A stretch of DNA of 64,000 bases from Isochrysis galbana (taxonomy: Eukaryota; Haptophyta; Isochrysidales; Isochrysidaceae): contig CM030932.1 in NCBI GenBank assembly GCA_018136815.1, positions 5,060,407 through 5,124,406 on the forward strand, read 5' to 3'. Under the pieces are notes generated by a model, which was given only the letters and a program-made list of their open reading frames with translations, was not told the origin of the DNA and searched no databases. The position numbers were made by a program, and so were the translations under genes. Shown piece after piece: positions 20,609 through 30,509 of this stretch. Position 1 is the stretch's first letter, and every line of letters starts with the position of its first letter.

Positions 20609-20990
20609 TGCGACGCGTCACCACGCTCTGACAGATAATTCGGATGGGCGGCTAGTCATAACTACGGACGCACTGAGTGATCGCCCGCGCGCATTCGTAT
20701 AACGACACCCTGCAACACCTTCTGTATAGACAGGTCACTCAACAGAACAGGAGGAAGGAGAGAACTTACTGTTGGGGACAGGTGCACCCCGCTTGGCTCG
20801 AACCCCCCGCACGACCCGGGCCCCTAAGTAGAGCACGAGGGGAGTTGCCGCAAGGCAGGGAGTGGGGGAGTGGGAAGAGAAAGGGCGTGGCTTCGAGAGC
20901 GTCTTCCAGTGCCACGAGTGAGGCGAGAATATTAAAATGTTTTTTTTTTCGTGGTCCTCATCATTATCCCGCTCTTCGATCATCATCGCA
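20609..20990. repeat. Repeat downstream of the copia gag, shared with 42130-42280
   Basis: The stretch at about 20815-20950 matches 42130-42280 ('gggcccct..', 'aggggagttgccgcaaggca', then a T-run) with many substitutions. It lies 3' of the gag-like ORF on the minus strand and is probably part of the same retrotransposon. Confidence 0.5.
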
Positions 20991-22558
20991 TCTGGTCGGC
21001 CGGCGGCAGCACCGCGGTGACGAGCGGCTCGACGCCGAATAGCTCCATCCCTCACCAAAGATCGCCATACCTTGTCCACCCATTCTTGGAGCGCATGAAA
21101 GTCTCGCGCGTAGGCTGGAGGCGGCGGAGCGGTCCCATCCGGAGTAGGCGGCGTAGGAGGGAGGATTTTCTTGAAGCGCCAAGTACCGGGAGTGCCTTGG
21201 AGCTCATTGATCGCTTCTAGTTGAAGCGCTCCATGCTCACATGTAGATAGGCACTGAAGTAGCTTGATGCTGAAATCTTCTTGAGTCTTTTGGTGAGTAG
21301 CCGGGCGATCAGAGTTGAGACCGAAAAGGTGGTGTGTGAAGAGATGGATGGTATTCTCATCAATGCCAACGGTGTCGAAGTTAGCGTCGTACCAGAGTCG
21401 ATCAAGAGCTATCATTTCGAGCGAAGTGGTAACCACTCGACACTGATTTTCAAGAAATAGCCACGCTTGGCGCCCGTCGTTAGAGTAGTTGGCAAACATG
21501 TGGTCCCTTAGGTGTTGATTTGCTGTGATGTGGAAGTAGAGCTCTTTGAACAATCGTTTGTTGCGGCGTGCTCTGAGCCTGGCTTGTGCTTGAGTGGGAT
21601 TTCCGTGTGTTTGAGCCCAAACATCGCCTCCGATATGCGTGCCGCGGCGAGTTTGATCAAGATCATTTTCATCGTTTTCAGCCTGGATGGCGGCTAAAGA
21701 GACACCAATCTCACGTTCAAAACGTTCAAAGCTTAAACCACGTTGCCCATCAAAGGGGCGACAGAGGGGGTATTTCTTCCGGTCCCAATCGCGATCAGAG
21801 ACATTGAGCATGAAAGCATCAAAAATAGCCTCACCAGAATTCTGTGAGGATTCCCTCAAAATCTCATGATCTGACAGTGAAGTGGCCATGAATGGCGCCT
21901 TTTCAAAGTCCTGGCCTGCCAAATGACCAGCAGTCCAATTTTGGTTCGCGTGATGCCACCCTGTGAAGATGGAACGCCACCCTGTGAAGAGTGAACGGGA
22001 CACCAGGAGGCCTCGGCGCTTTCGGTTCCTCGAGCGGTGGAGATGGCACCAGATTGCATCTGGAACAAGGGAGTGACCAGCCGTGCCAGCAGGGACGAAG
22101 TAGAATTCCCAGTCGTCGTAATAGAAGAACGGAAGGTGTGTGGGTGAAAGTTCGCGTTCACCTGGGGCGACTGTGATTCGTTGCTGCATCGTTCGGCCGC
22201 CCCCCCGCGCGGGGGGGGAAGCCCAGCGGAGGGCTTCCCCCACGGGCCCCCTCCCTCTCGCGAGGTGGGGCGAGCGGAGGGAGGCCTCATCAGCTTTCCC
22301 CCCGCGCGGAGAACGGCGGGCGGAGTCGTCCCCGGAGCCCTTTTCTCGAGGGGAATATTTCCCCCCGCGCGGGGAACGCTCGGCGGTCCTTCTTCCTGGT
22401 GCGTGGGCGGGCCTCTTGGCGGTCTCCCCGCGCCGGGGGGAAACTGCAGCTTCCTGACGGCGCCCCGCGGCGTTTTCCCCGCGCGGGGGACGATCTGCGA
22501 TTCCTGGAAATCGCCCGCGGCGTGGGACAGAGAAGACAGGCGGGCAGTTTTCTGCCAC
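20991..22558 (-). pseudogene. copia-like gag protein of an LTR retrotransposon
   Basis: The frame is open from about 22558 down to 20735; bases 20735-20990 read into repeat sequence. The core (about 21200-21900) resembles copia gag proteins: F-D-G-Q-R-G-L-S-F-E-R-F-E-R-E-I, followed by helices with L-F-K-E-L-Y-F-H-I-T and the Trp/Leu-rich Q-A-W-L-F-L-E-N-Q-C. The N-terminal 110 residues are Arg/Pro/Gly-rich and come from GC-palindromic DNA. A leader repeat (22854-23279) sits upstream in the same orientation. The gag-pol junction is not found, so the element is incomplete. Confidence 0.6.
22200..22490. repeat. Cluster of CCCCGCGCGGGG palindromes
   Basis: Five or six copies of a self-complementary C-run/CGCG/G-run motif occur at about 22203, 22298, 22362, 22428, 22458 and 22474, spaced 30-95 bp apart. 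They lie in the leader or N-terminal part of the gag-like ORF and would fold into GC-rich hairpins. Confidence 0.7.
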
Positions 22559-22853
22559 GATACAAGCGGGGAAGACGGGCAGTTATGCGAGGGGGAGATC
22601 GTATCTTGAACCGTCGAGATCGAATCTTCCCCATAGCAATGGCAGTCTTCCTGCTCGTGTTGAGCGAGTTATGGAGACCATGCCGGCCCGGGATGACCTT
22701 TCCGCGTGATGGCGTCCGGGGGGATTCGACGAGGATCGTCCTGCCCGGCGCCGTGGTGCAGAGCGGACGGCCGTTGCCTTCGCCGCACGACCCCCACAGC
22801 CGTAGAAGTAAGAGCTGAGGGGTGCTTGGAGTGATTCGATGTGGTAAAGTGTC

Positions 22854-23279
22854 CTTCCCACCCTTGAACTGGTGAATGCTTGCGGATCTGGTATCGGCCA
22901 CCACTGAAGAATTTGTGTAGACTGACCATATTGTCCAGGTCCCACCAGTTGTGGGAACGTGTGGCCCGCTCGGCAGCCACAAATTCGAAGGAAAGATTTT
23001 CATCGAATGCGTCGAGTCCATTCGATGATGTGTTGCACCCTTGAGCGTCGACGCGCGCGCTGGTGTCATGGAGATTGCGGTGACCTCTCGGCGGGGGTAC
23101 CACGTTAGAACTTATAGCGTCGTATGACATCTTGTTAGCTAGCATTCCTAGCCACATACACCGGACGAGCCATGCGCCAACCGCGCACACCCCCATCGCG
23201 GGGTAGGGGCTCCGTTGCCGTCGAAGGGCTATGGTCCCGCAGCACTAAGGTTATACTAACACAACAATAAAACTCTGAC
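22854..23279 (-). mobile_element. Terminal/leader repeat of the copia-like element, copy 1
   Basis: This 426-bp stretch matches 48200-48643 and, over its outer 174 bp, 52586-52759. The outer end in all three is GTCAGAG (minus strand here). It carries a conserved start and frame (M-G-V-C-A-V-G-A) in each copy. Gag follows in the same orientation, so it is probably the LTR or leader. Its outer end is 74 bp from the start codon of the SET-domain gene. Confidence 0.7.
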
Positions 23280-23352
23280 GGCTTCACAACTGTGTGAGTG
23301 TGAAAGAGAAGCTGTCCCCCCGTCGGGCATGCTGCTGTGAAAGTGGGAGGCG

Positions 23353-24999
23353 ATGATGGATGGCGCGGGCTCGTCGGGCATGCTGCTGGTGGGCGAGGGC
23401 GAGGGGGCGGCGATGCTGTTAAGCCGGCGGCCGGGCGAGCCGCTCGGGGTTGTCCTTGCGCGTGCCGCTGAGCCCCCTGGCCTCGTCGAGCCGCTCGGCT
23501 CGCGCTGGGTGTGGGCCGACGCCGTGCGGCCAGACCCGCTCCACGCGCTATTTGCACAATCAACCAACTGCTGCGAGCTGGGTTGGGCGGCGCGGAGAGG
23601 CCGCCTCGTCACAGTCTCGCGTGACGTTCAGAGGGGTGAGCTGCTGATGCAAGTGCCTGCGGCGGCCGTCGTGTACACCGCCTCGCTCAGCTCAGACGGC
23701 TCAGACGTGGCACACGTATGCGCGCAAGAGGGGGAGTCGCATATGCTGGATATTGAGCGGCTTGGCATCGACACCACGGTGATCGCGCTCACGTTAGAAT
23801 TGCTCCAGGGAGAGATTCACAAGACGCAGGTCGACCACCTCGCCTTCTCCCTGCTTTCCCACACTGAGAGTGTGAGCGGCGAGGACTTTGATCGGTGCCT
23901 TCAGCTTGCAAGCAACATTCGCCGCTTCCTTATGCAGCGACAGTGCTGGGGCTCTAGCCGCATAGGGGGCGTCACAGCTGAGAGCGACGAGGGTGTAGCC
24001 CGACTCCTGCTCGCCGTTAAGTCTAACGCGCATGCCGTGCTTGACGACGAGACGGCCAACCGCATCGTTGGGCTGGGCGTGTATCCCGCAGCTTGCCTAA
24101 TGAACCATTCTTGCTCCCCGACCGCTGCGCTCTCCTTTTCTTCCCATGGAACCCTGTTGCACGTCAGAGCCCTATGTGACCTCAAGCGCGGCCAGGAGCT
24201 CACCTATTCATACCTTGACGAGGCACAACTCTTTGCGCCTTGGGAGCAGCGCCGGGAGCTCATCCGTGCGGCACACCACTTCGACCCATCCCAGCCTCGT
24301 AACCGTGAGATCTCGGAGGACGCAGCTCTCTGCCGCTGCCTCATGCCAACAGAGCAGCTCTCGCACTTGACAGAGCGTGTGCATGAGCTGACTCGCACGG
24401 TTAGTGCGGCTGCTGCAGCTGCACAACGTGCAGCGGACGCAGCGGGAGCTCCCGCGGCCGCTGCGGCTCGCGCTGCGATGCCAGCGCGATCAGGTGTAGC
24501 GCCTGACGATGCCCCTGTGGATGCCGAGCTGACTGCGCGCATGACAAGCCTACGAATATCGGTAGGGTCTCTGCGCTCGCTACTAGAGGGGCAGATGCGA
24601 AAAGAGGTACACTCGGCCCATTGGTTGGTTCACGATTGTTTAGCGGCGCTCATGCAGGCTGCCCGAGCCCTTGATGACCCGGGCCTACTAGCCTACACGT
24701 CGCTCCAGCTGATCAATGCCCGCGAGGAGGTGCTTCCACTTGGTACACCAGGCCTTGCCGCCCTGTATGCCTCACATGGATCTGCTATGATGCGACTCCT
24801 GAAGGCGGGGCGGGTTCCGCAAGCAGCAGAATCGGAAGCGCTCCGTCAAGCGGAGCAAGCCCTTGCCGCAGCTTGCAGAATTAGGAAATGTTGCCTTGGT
24901 GATGAGCACCCATTGGTACGCCTCACGGTCAAGGCACACGCAGAGGCATTACGACGAAAGCGCGAGTACAACAAAGTTCGCAAGCATCACCAAGGCTGA
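23353..24999 (+). CDS. SET-domain protein lysine methyltransferase, SMYD-like
   Basis: A 548-residue intronless protein. The SET core is clear: G-L-G-V-Y-P-A-A-C-L-M-N-H-S-C-S-P (Asn251-His-Ser-Cys254, the AdoMet-binding motif) and G-Q-E-L-T-Y-S-Y-L-D (Tyr285, the catalytic tyrosine region), then a C-R-C post-SET-like cysteine pair near residue 327. The N-terminal half holds the split SET segment with R-G-E-L-L-M-Q-V-P. No MYND finger is seen in the insert where SMYD proteins carry it. The C-terminal 200 residues are helical with A-L-Y-A-S-H-G and A-C-R-I-R-K-C, compatible with the TPR-like SMYD tail. Expected to methylate protein lysines in nucleus or cytosol; the substrate is unknown. A mobile repeat ends 74 bp upstream of the ATG. 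Confidence 0.88.
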   Translation: MMDGAGSSGMLLVGEGEGAAMLLSRRPGEPLGVVLARAAEPPGLVEPLGSRWVWADAVRPDPLHALFAQSTNCCELGWAARRGRLVTVSRDVQRGELLMQVPAAAVVYTASLSSDGSDVAHVCAQEGESHMLDIERLGIDTTVIALTLELLQGEIHKTQVDHLAFSLLSHTESVSGEDFDRCLQLASNIRRFLMQRQCWGSSRIGGVTAESDEGVARLLLAVKSNAHAVLDDETANRIVGLGVYPAACLMNHSCSPTAALSFSSHGTLLHVRALCDLKRGQELTYSYLDEAQLFAPWEQRRELIRAAHHFDPSQPRNREISEDAALCRCLMPTEQLSHLTERVHELTRTVSAAAAAAQRAADAAGAPAAAAARAAMPARSGVAPDDAPVDAELTARMTSLRISVGSLRSLLEGQMRKEVHSAHWLVHDCLAALMQAARALDDPGLLAYTSLQLINAREEVLPLGTPGLAALYASHGSAMMRLLKAGRVPQAAESEALRQAEQALAAACRIRKCCLGDEHPLVRLTVKAHAEALRRKREYNKVRKHHQG

Positions 25000-25364
25000 T
25001 CCTCTCCGATGCATGGACCGCGGGTCGACTTGCACGTGGTAACTGATAAGATTCGATGGGTTCTTGCTGCCGACCACAAGCAGAAAGAACAAGCCAACAC
25101 TCCATTCCATTCCAGCAGAGTACCTCGCGAAAGTATGGGGCCAAACCCCCATGAAAAACGTCGATACCGTGCTTCAAATTGTGAAATTCCAATCCGGTTG
25201 CTTTCGAGAGTTGGTCTGCGCGTATCCGTTCAAGTGTGCCATCCACTCGCGTTTTGTTCGGAGCCGGGTAGTGGATGCTTTTGAGCTTAGAGACCCTCTC
25301 CTGATATCGGGAAATTTTCCTTCTTTCAATCGTCCCCAGTTTTCCCAGCAAACCCCCGACAGCT
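25000..25364. other. Intergenic DNA, no gene seen
   Basis: Downstream of the SET gene no supported feature is visible. Weak open frames lie on both strands without recognisable domains. Confidence 0.3.
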
Positions 25365-25600
25365 AAAAGGCACTATATGTGATAGCATGGAAGTTCATCA
25401 TAAGGAACTTCTATCGAGTGGAATTCGACACACAAATTCCACTACATTCGCCCGTATTAGAGTCGACAATAGCTAAGATTCATTGTCCTAACGAGGGGGT
25501 CAACCCCGACGGGATCGAACTGTGTGATCCGCACTTCGGAGAGCGGCATAAGGGAGAAAACCCAAAATCAAGAAGACAATTGAGCTGAGCACCCCGGTTT
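25365..25600 (+). mobile_element. LINE 3'-end fragment
   Basis: The reading I-A-W-K-F-I-I-R-N-F-Y-R-V-E-F corresponds to I-A-W-K-Y-I-I-K-D-F-Y-R-V-D-Y at about 20300 in the larger LINE 3' fragment, and the following V-L-E-S-T matches too. It is short and degenerate. Confidence 0.6.
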
Positions 25601-25604
25601 TCAT

Positions 25605-25785
25605 CGAAGGCGGTGCGTGGGGTCGGTGCGTGCACTGGAGGGGGGACAAATATCGAGGGGAGGGGGCAGTGCCCCCGCCCTCCGGTATCAGCCTCGGACA
25701 CCTCGGCGGCTCGTCAGGCCATGGCGCGGGATTCCGGGATTGAAACTGAAACGTTATGTCCAATTAGCTAGTGGGGTTGGCTAGG
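25605..25785 (+). mobile_element. 3' end of a noncoding hairpin element (family A)
   Basis: It matches the 3' third of the complete element at 15438-16284 in opposite orientation, including 'gtgcactggaggggggacaa', 'cgaggggagggggcagtgcc' and the terminal 'tccaattagctagtggggtt'. The 5' part, including the hairpin, is missing, so this is a 5'-truncated copy typical of target-primed integration. Confidence 0.7.
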
Positions 25786-26106
25786 ATATAACATTATTTA
25801 TTATTTGTCCTCCTGAATCACCGAGCTGTCGACCCTCAACTGCTTAAACGAGCCGAACTCTTTCTGTACCAACCCCGGACCCCGGACCAATAAGACATCG
25901 ATAACACTTAGCAGCTAAACGTAAATACTCAGATAGCAAGAACTGGACGGCTATGGTTGTGGCGATTGGTACGTGCATCCGCGTCGTCTGCAACCCTTCT
26001 GTCTCGTCGCGTCGCCATCCGTGACGCAACGATGTCAGTAGAACTCACCGCACACATGCTACACGCCACGTCATTCAATGAAGCAAATGTCCAGCGCGCG
26101 CGCACA
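25786..26106. other. Intergenic DNA downstream of two convergent regions
   Basis: AT-richer spacer with no supported feature. It includes the 3' side of the secreted-protein gene that ends at 26107. Confidence 0.3.
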
Positions 26107-27498
26107 TCACCAGAAAGGGATGCCATCGCCATCCTTGTCATACCATGGAGGAGGTGAGGGTGGTGCTGGGGGATGCGGTAGCGGCGGCGGCGTGGGCGGT
26201 ACGGGCGGCGGCGTGGGCGGCTGCGGCGGCGGCGTGGGCGGCGGCGGACTGCAACCCACATCTACGTTTGCAAAAAAGTCCACGCCATGCTGCAACAGCC
26301 AACGCACATTCTGGTCGCAAGGCCCAACATCGGCCGCATGTTTCACAACCGAATCTCGAAACTCCCTCGCTAGGGCAATCCGACGTAGCATTTCCTTGTG
26401 CTGCCGCTGGAACTCATCGCGCAAAGAGGGCATTACAGAGTCAAGAGCTGTATTCAGCATGGGCACGAGCCCCTCGAACTCATACTGCGAGTCATGGTCA
26501 TCATCACGCATGATCTTTCCCAACAAGTCGTGATAACTCGCCCCCGCCGCGTTCAGACTTGGAATTTCTTTGTCCTGAGTCCCGGAAATAGAGATTTCCA
26601 TGACGTTGGCGAGAGGGTTCTCCATGACCGCAGCCAGCCCATGGCATAGCACCTTGGCGAGCGGAATACCAAGGTTGATCATCGTGTCACGATCTCCACC
26701 ATGCATCCCGTGATGCTCCGTCATCGACACGGTCTCCTTAACAGTCCACTCCTCTTCCTCGCCGTAAGCGTCGAAAGGCCGCGGTGGTGGTGGCGGCGGC
26801 GGTGAGGTTCGCACGTGGGCGCCTGAATACCCGACGGCATCGTCTGGCCATGAAATTGCGGTGTCAAAGTGGCCCTCACAACCAGTCACACGCGTCTCAT
26901 TGAAACCAGTGTACGAAAGCGTCAGACTCATGTCGCCGGCCGCCTTTGCCAGAGCCCTACCGCGGTGTGCCATGATGCCAAACATGCCAGATTCGTCGAC
27001 CTGAAGCTCGGCTGTGATATTGAGCCCAATCAGCATGATCGTGCCCGAGTCTGGTAGGATGCGCGGCATGAACCTTAGGTAGTCGAGTGGTGTACGGCAC
27101 TCGTACATGTCGACGTCTCGAACAGCCATGTCGAGGAGCACGATGTCGGTGATGTCGGTGGTCACCTTTGGTAGTAGAGGTGAGACGGTCACGGCGATCT
27201 GGCCCTTGAGCGGTAGTGCGGCGATATGAGGGTGGTTGGGCACGTCAGCAAGGATGGCACGCGTGGCGCCGCCGACTGCCGCGCGCACCCAGCCATCGGA
27301 TCGGCGGCATTCGGTGTGACGCTCGGCGAAGACGCGCTCGATCGAGCGTGAGATGAATGTCTCGATCCGTGGAGCGGCGGTCCAGCTGTTCGCCCCCTCG
27401 CGAGAGAGGAGAGTGAGGAAGAGGAGGCAGAGAGAGAGAAAGAGCAACAGCATGGCCACCGGGCGGCCGGCTGCTCGCGCTGGGCCATCGGTGAGCAT
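26107..27498 (-). CDS. Secreted or membrane-anchored protein with proline-rich tail and Ca-loop-like end
   Basis: 463 residues from an ATG at 27498; a second ATG at 27453 starts directly at the hydrophobic core. The N-terminus has a strong signal sequence (M-L-L-L-F-L-S-L-C-L-L-F-L-T-L-L). The mature part has mixed composition with repeated beta-like segments (G-T-I-M-L-I-G-L-N-I-T-A-E-L, D-M-S-L-T-L-S-Y-T-G) that faintly recall BPI/LBP-type lipid-binding proteins. This is not a firm assignment. A short run of prolines interrupts the middle. The tail is a Pro-rich linker ending in D-K-D-G-D-G-I-P-F-W, which has the spacing of a calcium-binding loop. Family not recognised. The leader is CT-rich on the coding strand, and a TACTCTAG motif cluster lies 320-490 bp upstream. 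Confidence 0.7.
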   Translation of the reverse strand: MLTDGPARAAGRPVAMLLLFLSLCLLFLTLLSREGANSWTAAPRIETFISRSIERVFAERHTECRRSDGWVRAAVGGATRAILADVPNHPHIAALPLKGQIAVTVSPLLPKVTTDITDIVLLDMAVRDVDMYECRTPLDYLRFMPRILPDSGTIMLIGLNITAELQVDESGMFGIMAHRGRALAKAAGDMSLTLSYTGFNETRVTGCEGHFDTAISWPDDAVGYSGAHVRTSPPPPPPPRPFDAYGEEEEWTVKETVSMTEHHGMHGGDRDTMINLGIPLAKVLCHGLAAVMENPLANVMEISISGTQDKEIPSLNAAGASYHDLLGKIMRDDDHDSQYEFEGLVPMLNTALDSVMPSLRDEFQRQHKEMLRRIALAREFRDSVVKHAADVGPCDQNVRWLLQHGVDFFANVDVGCSPPPPTPPPQPPTPPPVPPTPPPLPHPPAPPSPPPWYDKDGDGIPFW

Positions 27499-28274
27499 GC
27501 CGCCGCTCCGGTAGCGCTTTCCCCCCACCCGTGCAGAAGCGTCACACGCTGCTGCTCGGCGCAGAGTCCCTCCGTCTTCCTCTTGCTCTTTCCGTCTCTC
27601 TCTCTCCCTCCCCCTCCCTCCCGCTCTCTCCCGCTCTCTTGCCTGCCCTCTTCTTGCCGCCGCCCCCTCTTCTTCCTCGCGCCTCGTTCTACCTTTTTCT
27701 ACGTATCCTCTGCCCACTTGCTTCTAATTCTCCGCTTCTTTTCTGCTCTTGTACTCGGGACCAACCCCACGCCCCCCTCCTCATCTACTTACTACATACG
27801 TGATGAGAAAAACGAATCTCTAGAGTAGGAGTAGAGTACTCGAGTAGTAGTCTATCCAGAAGTACTCCCTTAGCCACATGGAGAGAGCGTTAGAACGCAT
27901 AGCTTTTTTGTACTCTACTCTACTCTAGAGCATCTTGATGGCGTTGACTAGAGTAAGGTACTCTAGAGTAGGAGTACTAGTCGGGGGGTTTTGCGGGGTT
28001 GAAACAACGTTGGAAGAAGGTTCGAAGAGCTCGTTCAAAGAAGTCACGATCCTCTATCCTTCCTTAAACCGGAGAGTTGGAAGAGGCCCAGTGCGCGCCT
28101 CTTCCAACTGTCTGCCGGTGGAAGAGAGGAGAGAGGAGAGCGAGAGAGCGATGGCGCTGAGGCCGGTGAGGGCAGCCCGGCAATACATGCCAACCGCGAG
28201 CCAAGGCGCCGGCCGAGCGTCGCAAGGGTGGCGGGGTGGGGATGATGGGGCCCCAACATTAGCCAGCAGCGCGC
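27499..28274. promoter_or_regulatory. Promoter side of the secreted-protein gene with TCTAGAGTA cluster
   Basis: On the minus strand a GA/CT-rich leader of about 200 bp is followed, at 27815-27990, by at least five copies of CTCTAGAGTA, TACTCTA or GAGTACT. Similar blocks occur at 10988-11035 and 39880-39953, also several hundred bases upstream of minus-strand genes. The part from 28000 to 28274 carries no recognised feature. Confidence 0.4.
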
Positions 28275-28688
28275 TCACAACGCCCCCTCACTCGCCACGT
28301 TCCGAAGGAGAGAGAAGCGCGCACCAGCCGCTTCGATTGGACAGTCGAGCGCAAAGTTGCGCTGCTCAAGCAAGTGCTGGAGGGCCTCTGCCATAAGGCA
28401 TGCCCAATGGAGTGTCGGTCTTGTCCGCCTGAGGCAATCCTCCTGAGTTCTGCAGTCATCTGCCTCCCATGTGGGAGGGCAGCATGGCTGCTGTGGGTGG
28501 TGTGGCCGGGGCCACGGGCCGTGTGGCGCGATCGGGGTCGCACGCACCTTGTCGGCCTCCGAGGGTGGACGCGGCCGCTTCGCCAGCGACTGCTCCGTGG
28601 GGGCAGGTGGGCCGCCCTCGGCGGGTGGCCCGAAGGAGAGGAGGGGCTCGGCGGCGCGCTCCATCGTGACCAAGTATAAACTTAGTTG
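28275..28688 (-). mobile_element. Non-LTR element 5' fragment with hairpin H8 and MERA-type ORF
   Basis: Hairpin H8 (28671-28688, minus-strand stem ACTAAGT with ACTTGGT including one U-G wobble) is followed 6 bases later by an ATG at 28664. The ORF (to 28275) starts M-E-R-A-A-E-P-L-L-S-F-G-P-P-A and matches the LINE ORF1 at 11363 over about 80 residues, including W-P-R-P and H-W-A-C-L-M-A-E-A. It then diverges. A 16-bp sequence (GTGAGGAGTTGCAGCT) just outside the hairpin recurs at about 28950. Confidence 0.7.
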
Positions 28689-29340
28689 TGAGGAGTTGCA
28701 GCTAAAAAACAACATCTGAAGATTCTGGGCTACACACCTACTATCCCAAGGTACCCCTTGTTCTACTCCGACAGCGCCCTTATCTTCCCTCCCTCCACCT
28801 CCACCACCTCCCATCCCCCCCCTCATTCCTTTTTCCTCGGTTTCCGGGGGCTCCGGCCCTCGTAAACTACCAAGAGCCTAGTTCGGAGCGTGGGTTTTGG
28901 GCAGGCCTTTTGTACGTCCGTTTTGTTGCGCGTGATTGTACGAGTATGCGTGAGGAGTTGCAGCTATGTTGTAGCTTGAAGGCGGCGACAACGACGACAA
29001 CCTCGAGGTACGTATTCGTATCCGGGAGCCGGGAGGACACAGTTACAGTTACACAATTACTATCCCTCACGGAATCGGGACGATTCTCTACTTGAAACTC
29101 ATAAGACAAGGAGAAAGAGGAAGAGGAAGCCCTCTTCATGAAATTTGGTTTGTGTGAATACCGATATGTACTCCTAGAGTACTGTGTACTGTGTACTGTG
29201 GACTGTGGTGCACCTAGATGGGAAATACGTATTTACCATATTTGGCCAGAGGCTGTATTTGAAGCGCGTCCTGGGTTTTTAGGCCTCGAATGTATTTGAA
29301 ATGTATTTGGCCGGAGGCCATATACGTATGTATTTGGCTG
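28689..29340. other. Intergenic DNA with short direct repeats
   Basis: Contains the second copy of GTGAGGAGTTGCAGCT near 28950 and several 'tatttgg' motifs at 29225-29340. No gene is recognised. Confidence 0.35.
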
Positions 29341-29359
29341 TATTTGCAGGCCCCAGCAT

Positions 29360-29375
29360 AACTATTGTTATAGTT
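29360..29375 (+). repeat. Element 5'-terminal hairpin H9
   Basis: Perfect 6-bp stem AACTAT with ATAGTT around a 4-base loop. It lies one base inside the target-site duplication, so it is the physical 5' end of the insertion. Confidence 0.85.
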
Positions 29376-29381
29376 TGAACT

Positions 29382-30386
29382 ATGGAGCGTGCCGCGACCG
29401 CTCCCGAGCCCCAGGCGACCCTCGCCACCGCGCCCCACCTGGGACGCCCCATGCCGCCCGAGGCGGCTCGTCAGAAAGCCCTCTCAGAGCCCGTCCAGCC
29501 CATCCAAACCACGCCCGCGCAAGCGCGCGGGGTGGCGAGCACTGGCACCGAACAGGTTGCCCCCATGGCTCTGCGTAGCATGCAGGGGGTCTTTGAGACC
29601 CCCTCCAACAGTGCGAAACCCTCCCACCCCAAGAGCACCTCATGTGGGAGGGCAGCTCAGCTGCCCTCCCCATGGTGGAAACCTCTACCATCAGTGCACC
29701 CAACATGGGAGGGCACTTCACAACCATCAATCTCCTACGGAGAGCAACTTGTGCCTCTGTTTTTCAACATGTTGACTCACTTCTCGTTTTCACCCCACTC
29801 CTGTGGGCCACAAGAACCTACAACTCAGTGCCCTGCCTTGGGCCCTCCTTCAACACTTGACTCCCTCTCCTACTCTCCCTTCCCTCTAGAACCAACCCAA
29901 ACAGAACGAACCCCCTCGCCCTCTGTTCAAAGCACCAAAAATTTCAACTCAAGACCCTTGTTGATACACTTCACGTTTTCACCCCACTCTTGTGGGCCAC
30001 AATTACCTTCAGCTCAGTGCCCTGCCTTGGGCCCTCTTCCAACACTTCACTCCCTCTCCCACTCCCTCTTCCAACTACAACTAACCCAAGAAGCACAAAC
30101 CCCCTTGCCCTCTGCTTCAAGCACCAAAAAATTCGACTCAAGACAAGAGGGAGGACATGTCTTGAGGCGGCGTCGCTGCCCATGCCTAGCGCAAGGGTAT
30201 AGCGCCCCCACTCAGACATCTCCTTCCCCACAGCTCCTCTCTGAGGAGTTGCTCCTCTCCCTCCCATTAGGCCCCCTTGCCTGCGAGACCAGAACAGGAT
30301 CCTGGCGTGGGGGGCTGTGTGAGTGTGGAGGGAGGGGCGCTCTGGCTAGCGCAGGTAGAAAGCTAGTGAAGAGCTGGGTGGCATAA
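29382..30386 (+). CDS. 334-residue ORF of the short non-LTR element
   Basis: Starts M-E-R-A-A-T-A-P-E-P, as in the other hairpin-linked ORFs. It is Pro/Ser/Thr-rich with two 63-residue repeats that share H-F-x-F-S-P-H-S-C-G-P-Q and Q-C-P-A-L-G-P, the product of the 189-bp duplication. No known domain, signal peptide or membrane span is seen. A second copy on the minus strand at 58490-58940 keeps the same 189-bp period and an open frame. An overlapping frame (V-F-T-P-L-L-W-A-T-R-T-Y-N-S-V-P-C-L-G-P) is also partly open in both copies, so the translated frame is not certain. Confidence 0.5.
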   Translation: MERAATAPEPQATLATAPHLGRPMPPEAARQKALSEPVQPIQTTPAQARGVASTGTEQVAPMALRSMQGVFETPSNSAKPSHPKSTSCGRAAQLPSPWWKPLPSVHPTWEGTSQPSISYGEQLVPLFFNMLTHFSFSPHSCGPQEPTTQCPALGPPSTLDSLSYSPFPLEPTQTERTPSPSVQSTKNFNSRPLLIHFTFSPHSCGPQLPSAQCPALGPLPTLHSLSHSLFQLQLTQEAQTPLPSASSTKKFDSRQEGGHVLRRRRCPCLAQGYSAPTQTSPSPQLLSEELLLSLPLGPLACETRTGSWRGGLCECGGRGALASAGRKLVKSWVA

Positions 30387-30509
30387 GGGGGGAAGGGTGC
30401 TTGCGCTTGCCGCGGCAGGGTGTCCTGTCTTGAGTGAGCGCTAGTCCCGTTCCTTTGCCGCGCCGCGACCCATAAAAATTTGTTAAAAATTTATTTGCAG
30501 GCCCCAGCA

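Larger units (their letters stand above)
29341..30509 (+). mobile_element. Complete ORF1-only non-LTR element with an 18-bp target-site duplication
   Basis: TATTTGCAGGCCCCAGCA occurs at 29341-29358 and 30492-30509. The 1133-bp insert begins with hairpin H9 (AACTAT, loop, ATAGTT, 29360-29375), six bases before the ATG at 29382. It encodes one long ORF and ends in an A/T-rich tail ('aaaaatttgttaaaaatt'). There is no endonuclease or reverse transcriptase. It is therefore a short, apparently full-length relative of the LINE that would need its machinery. A 189-bp internal unit is duplicated in tandem (29772-29960 and 29961-30150). Confidence 0.85.
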
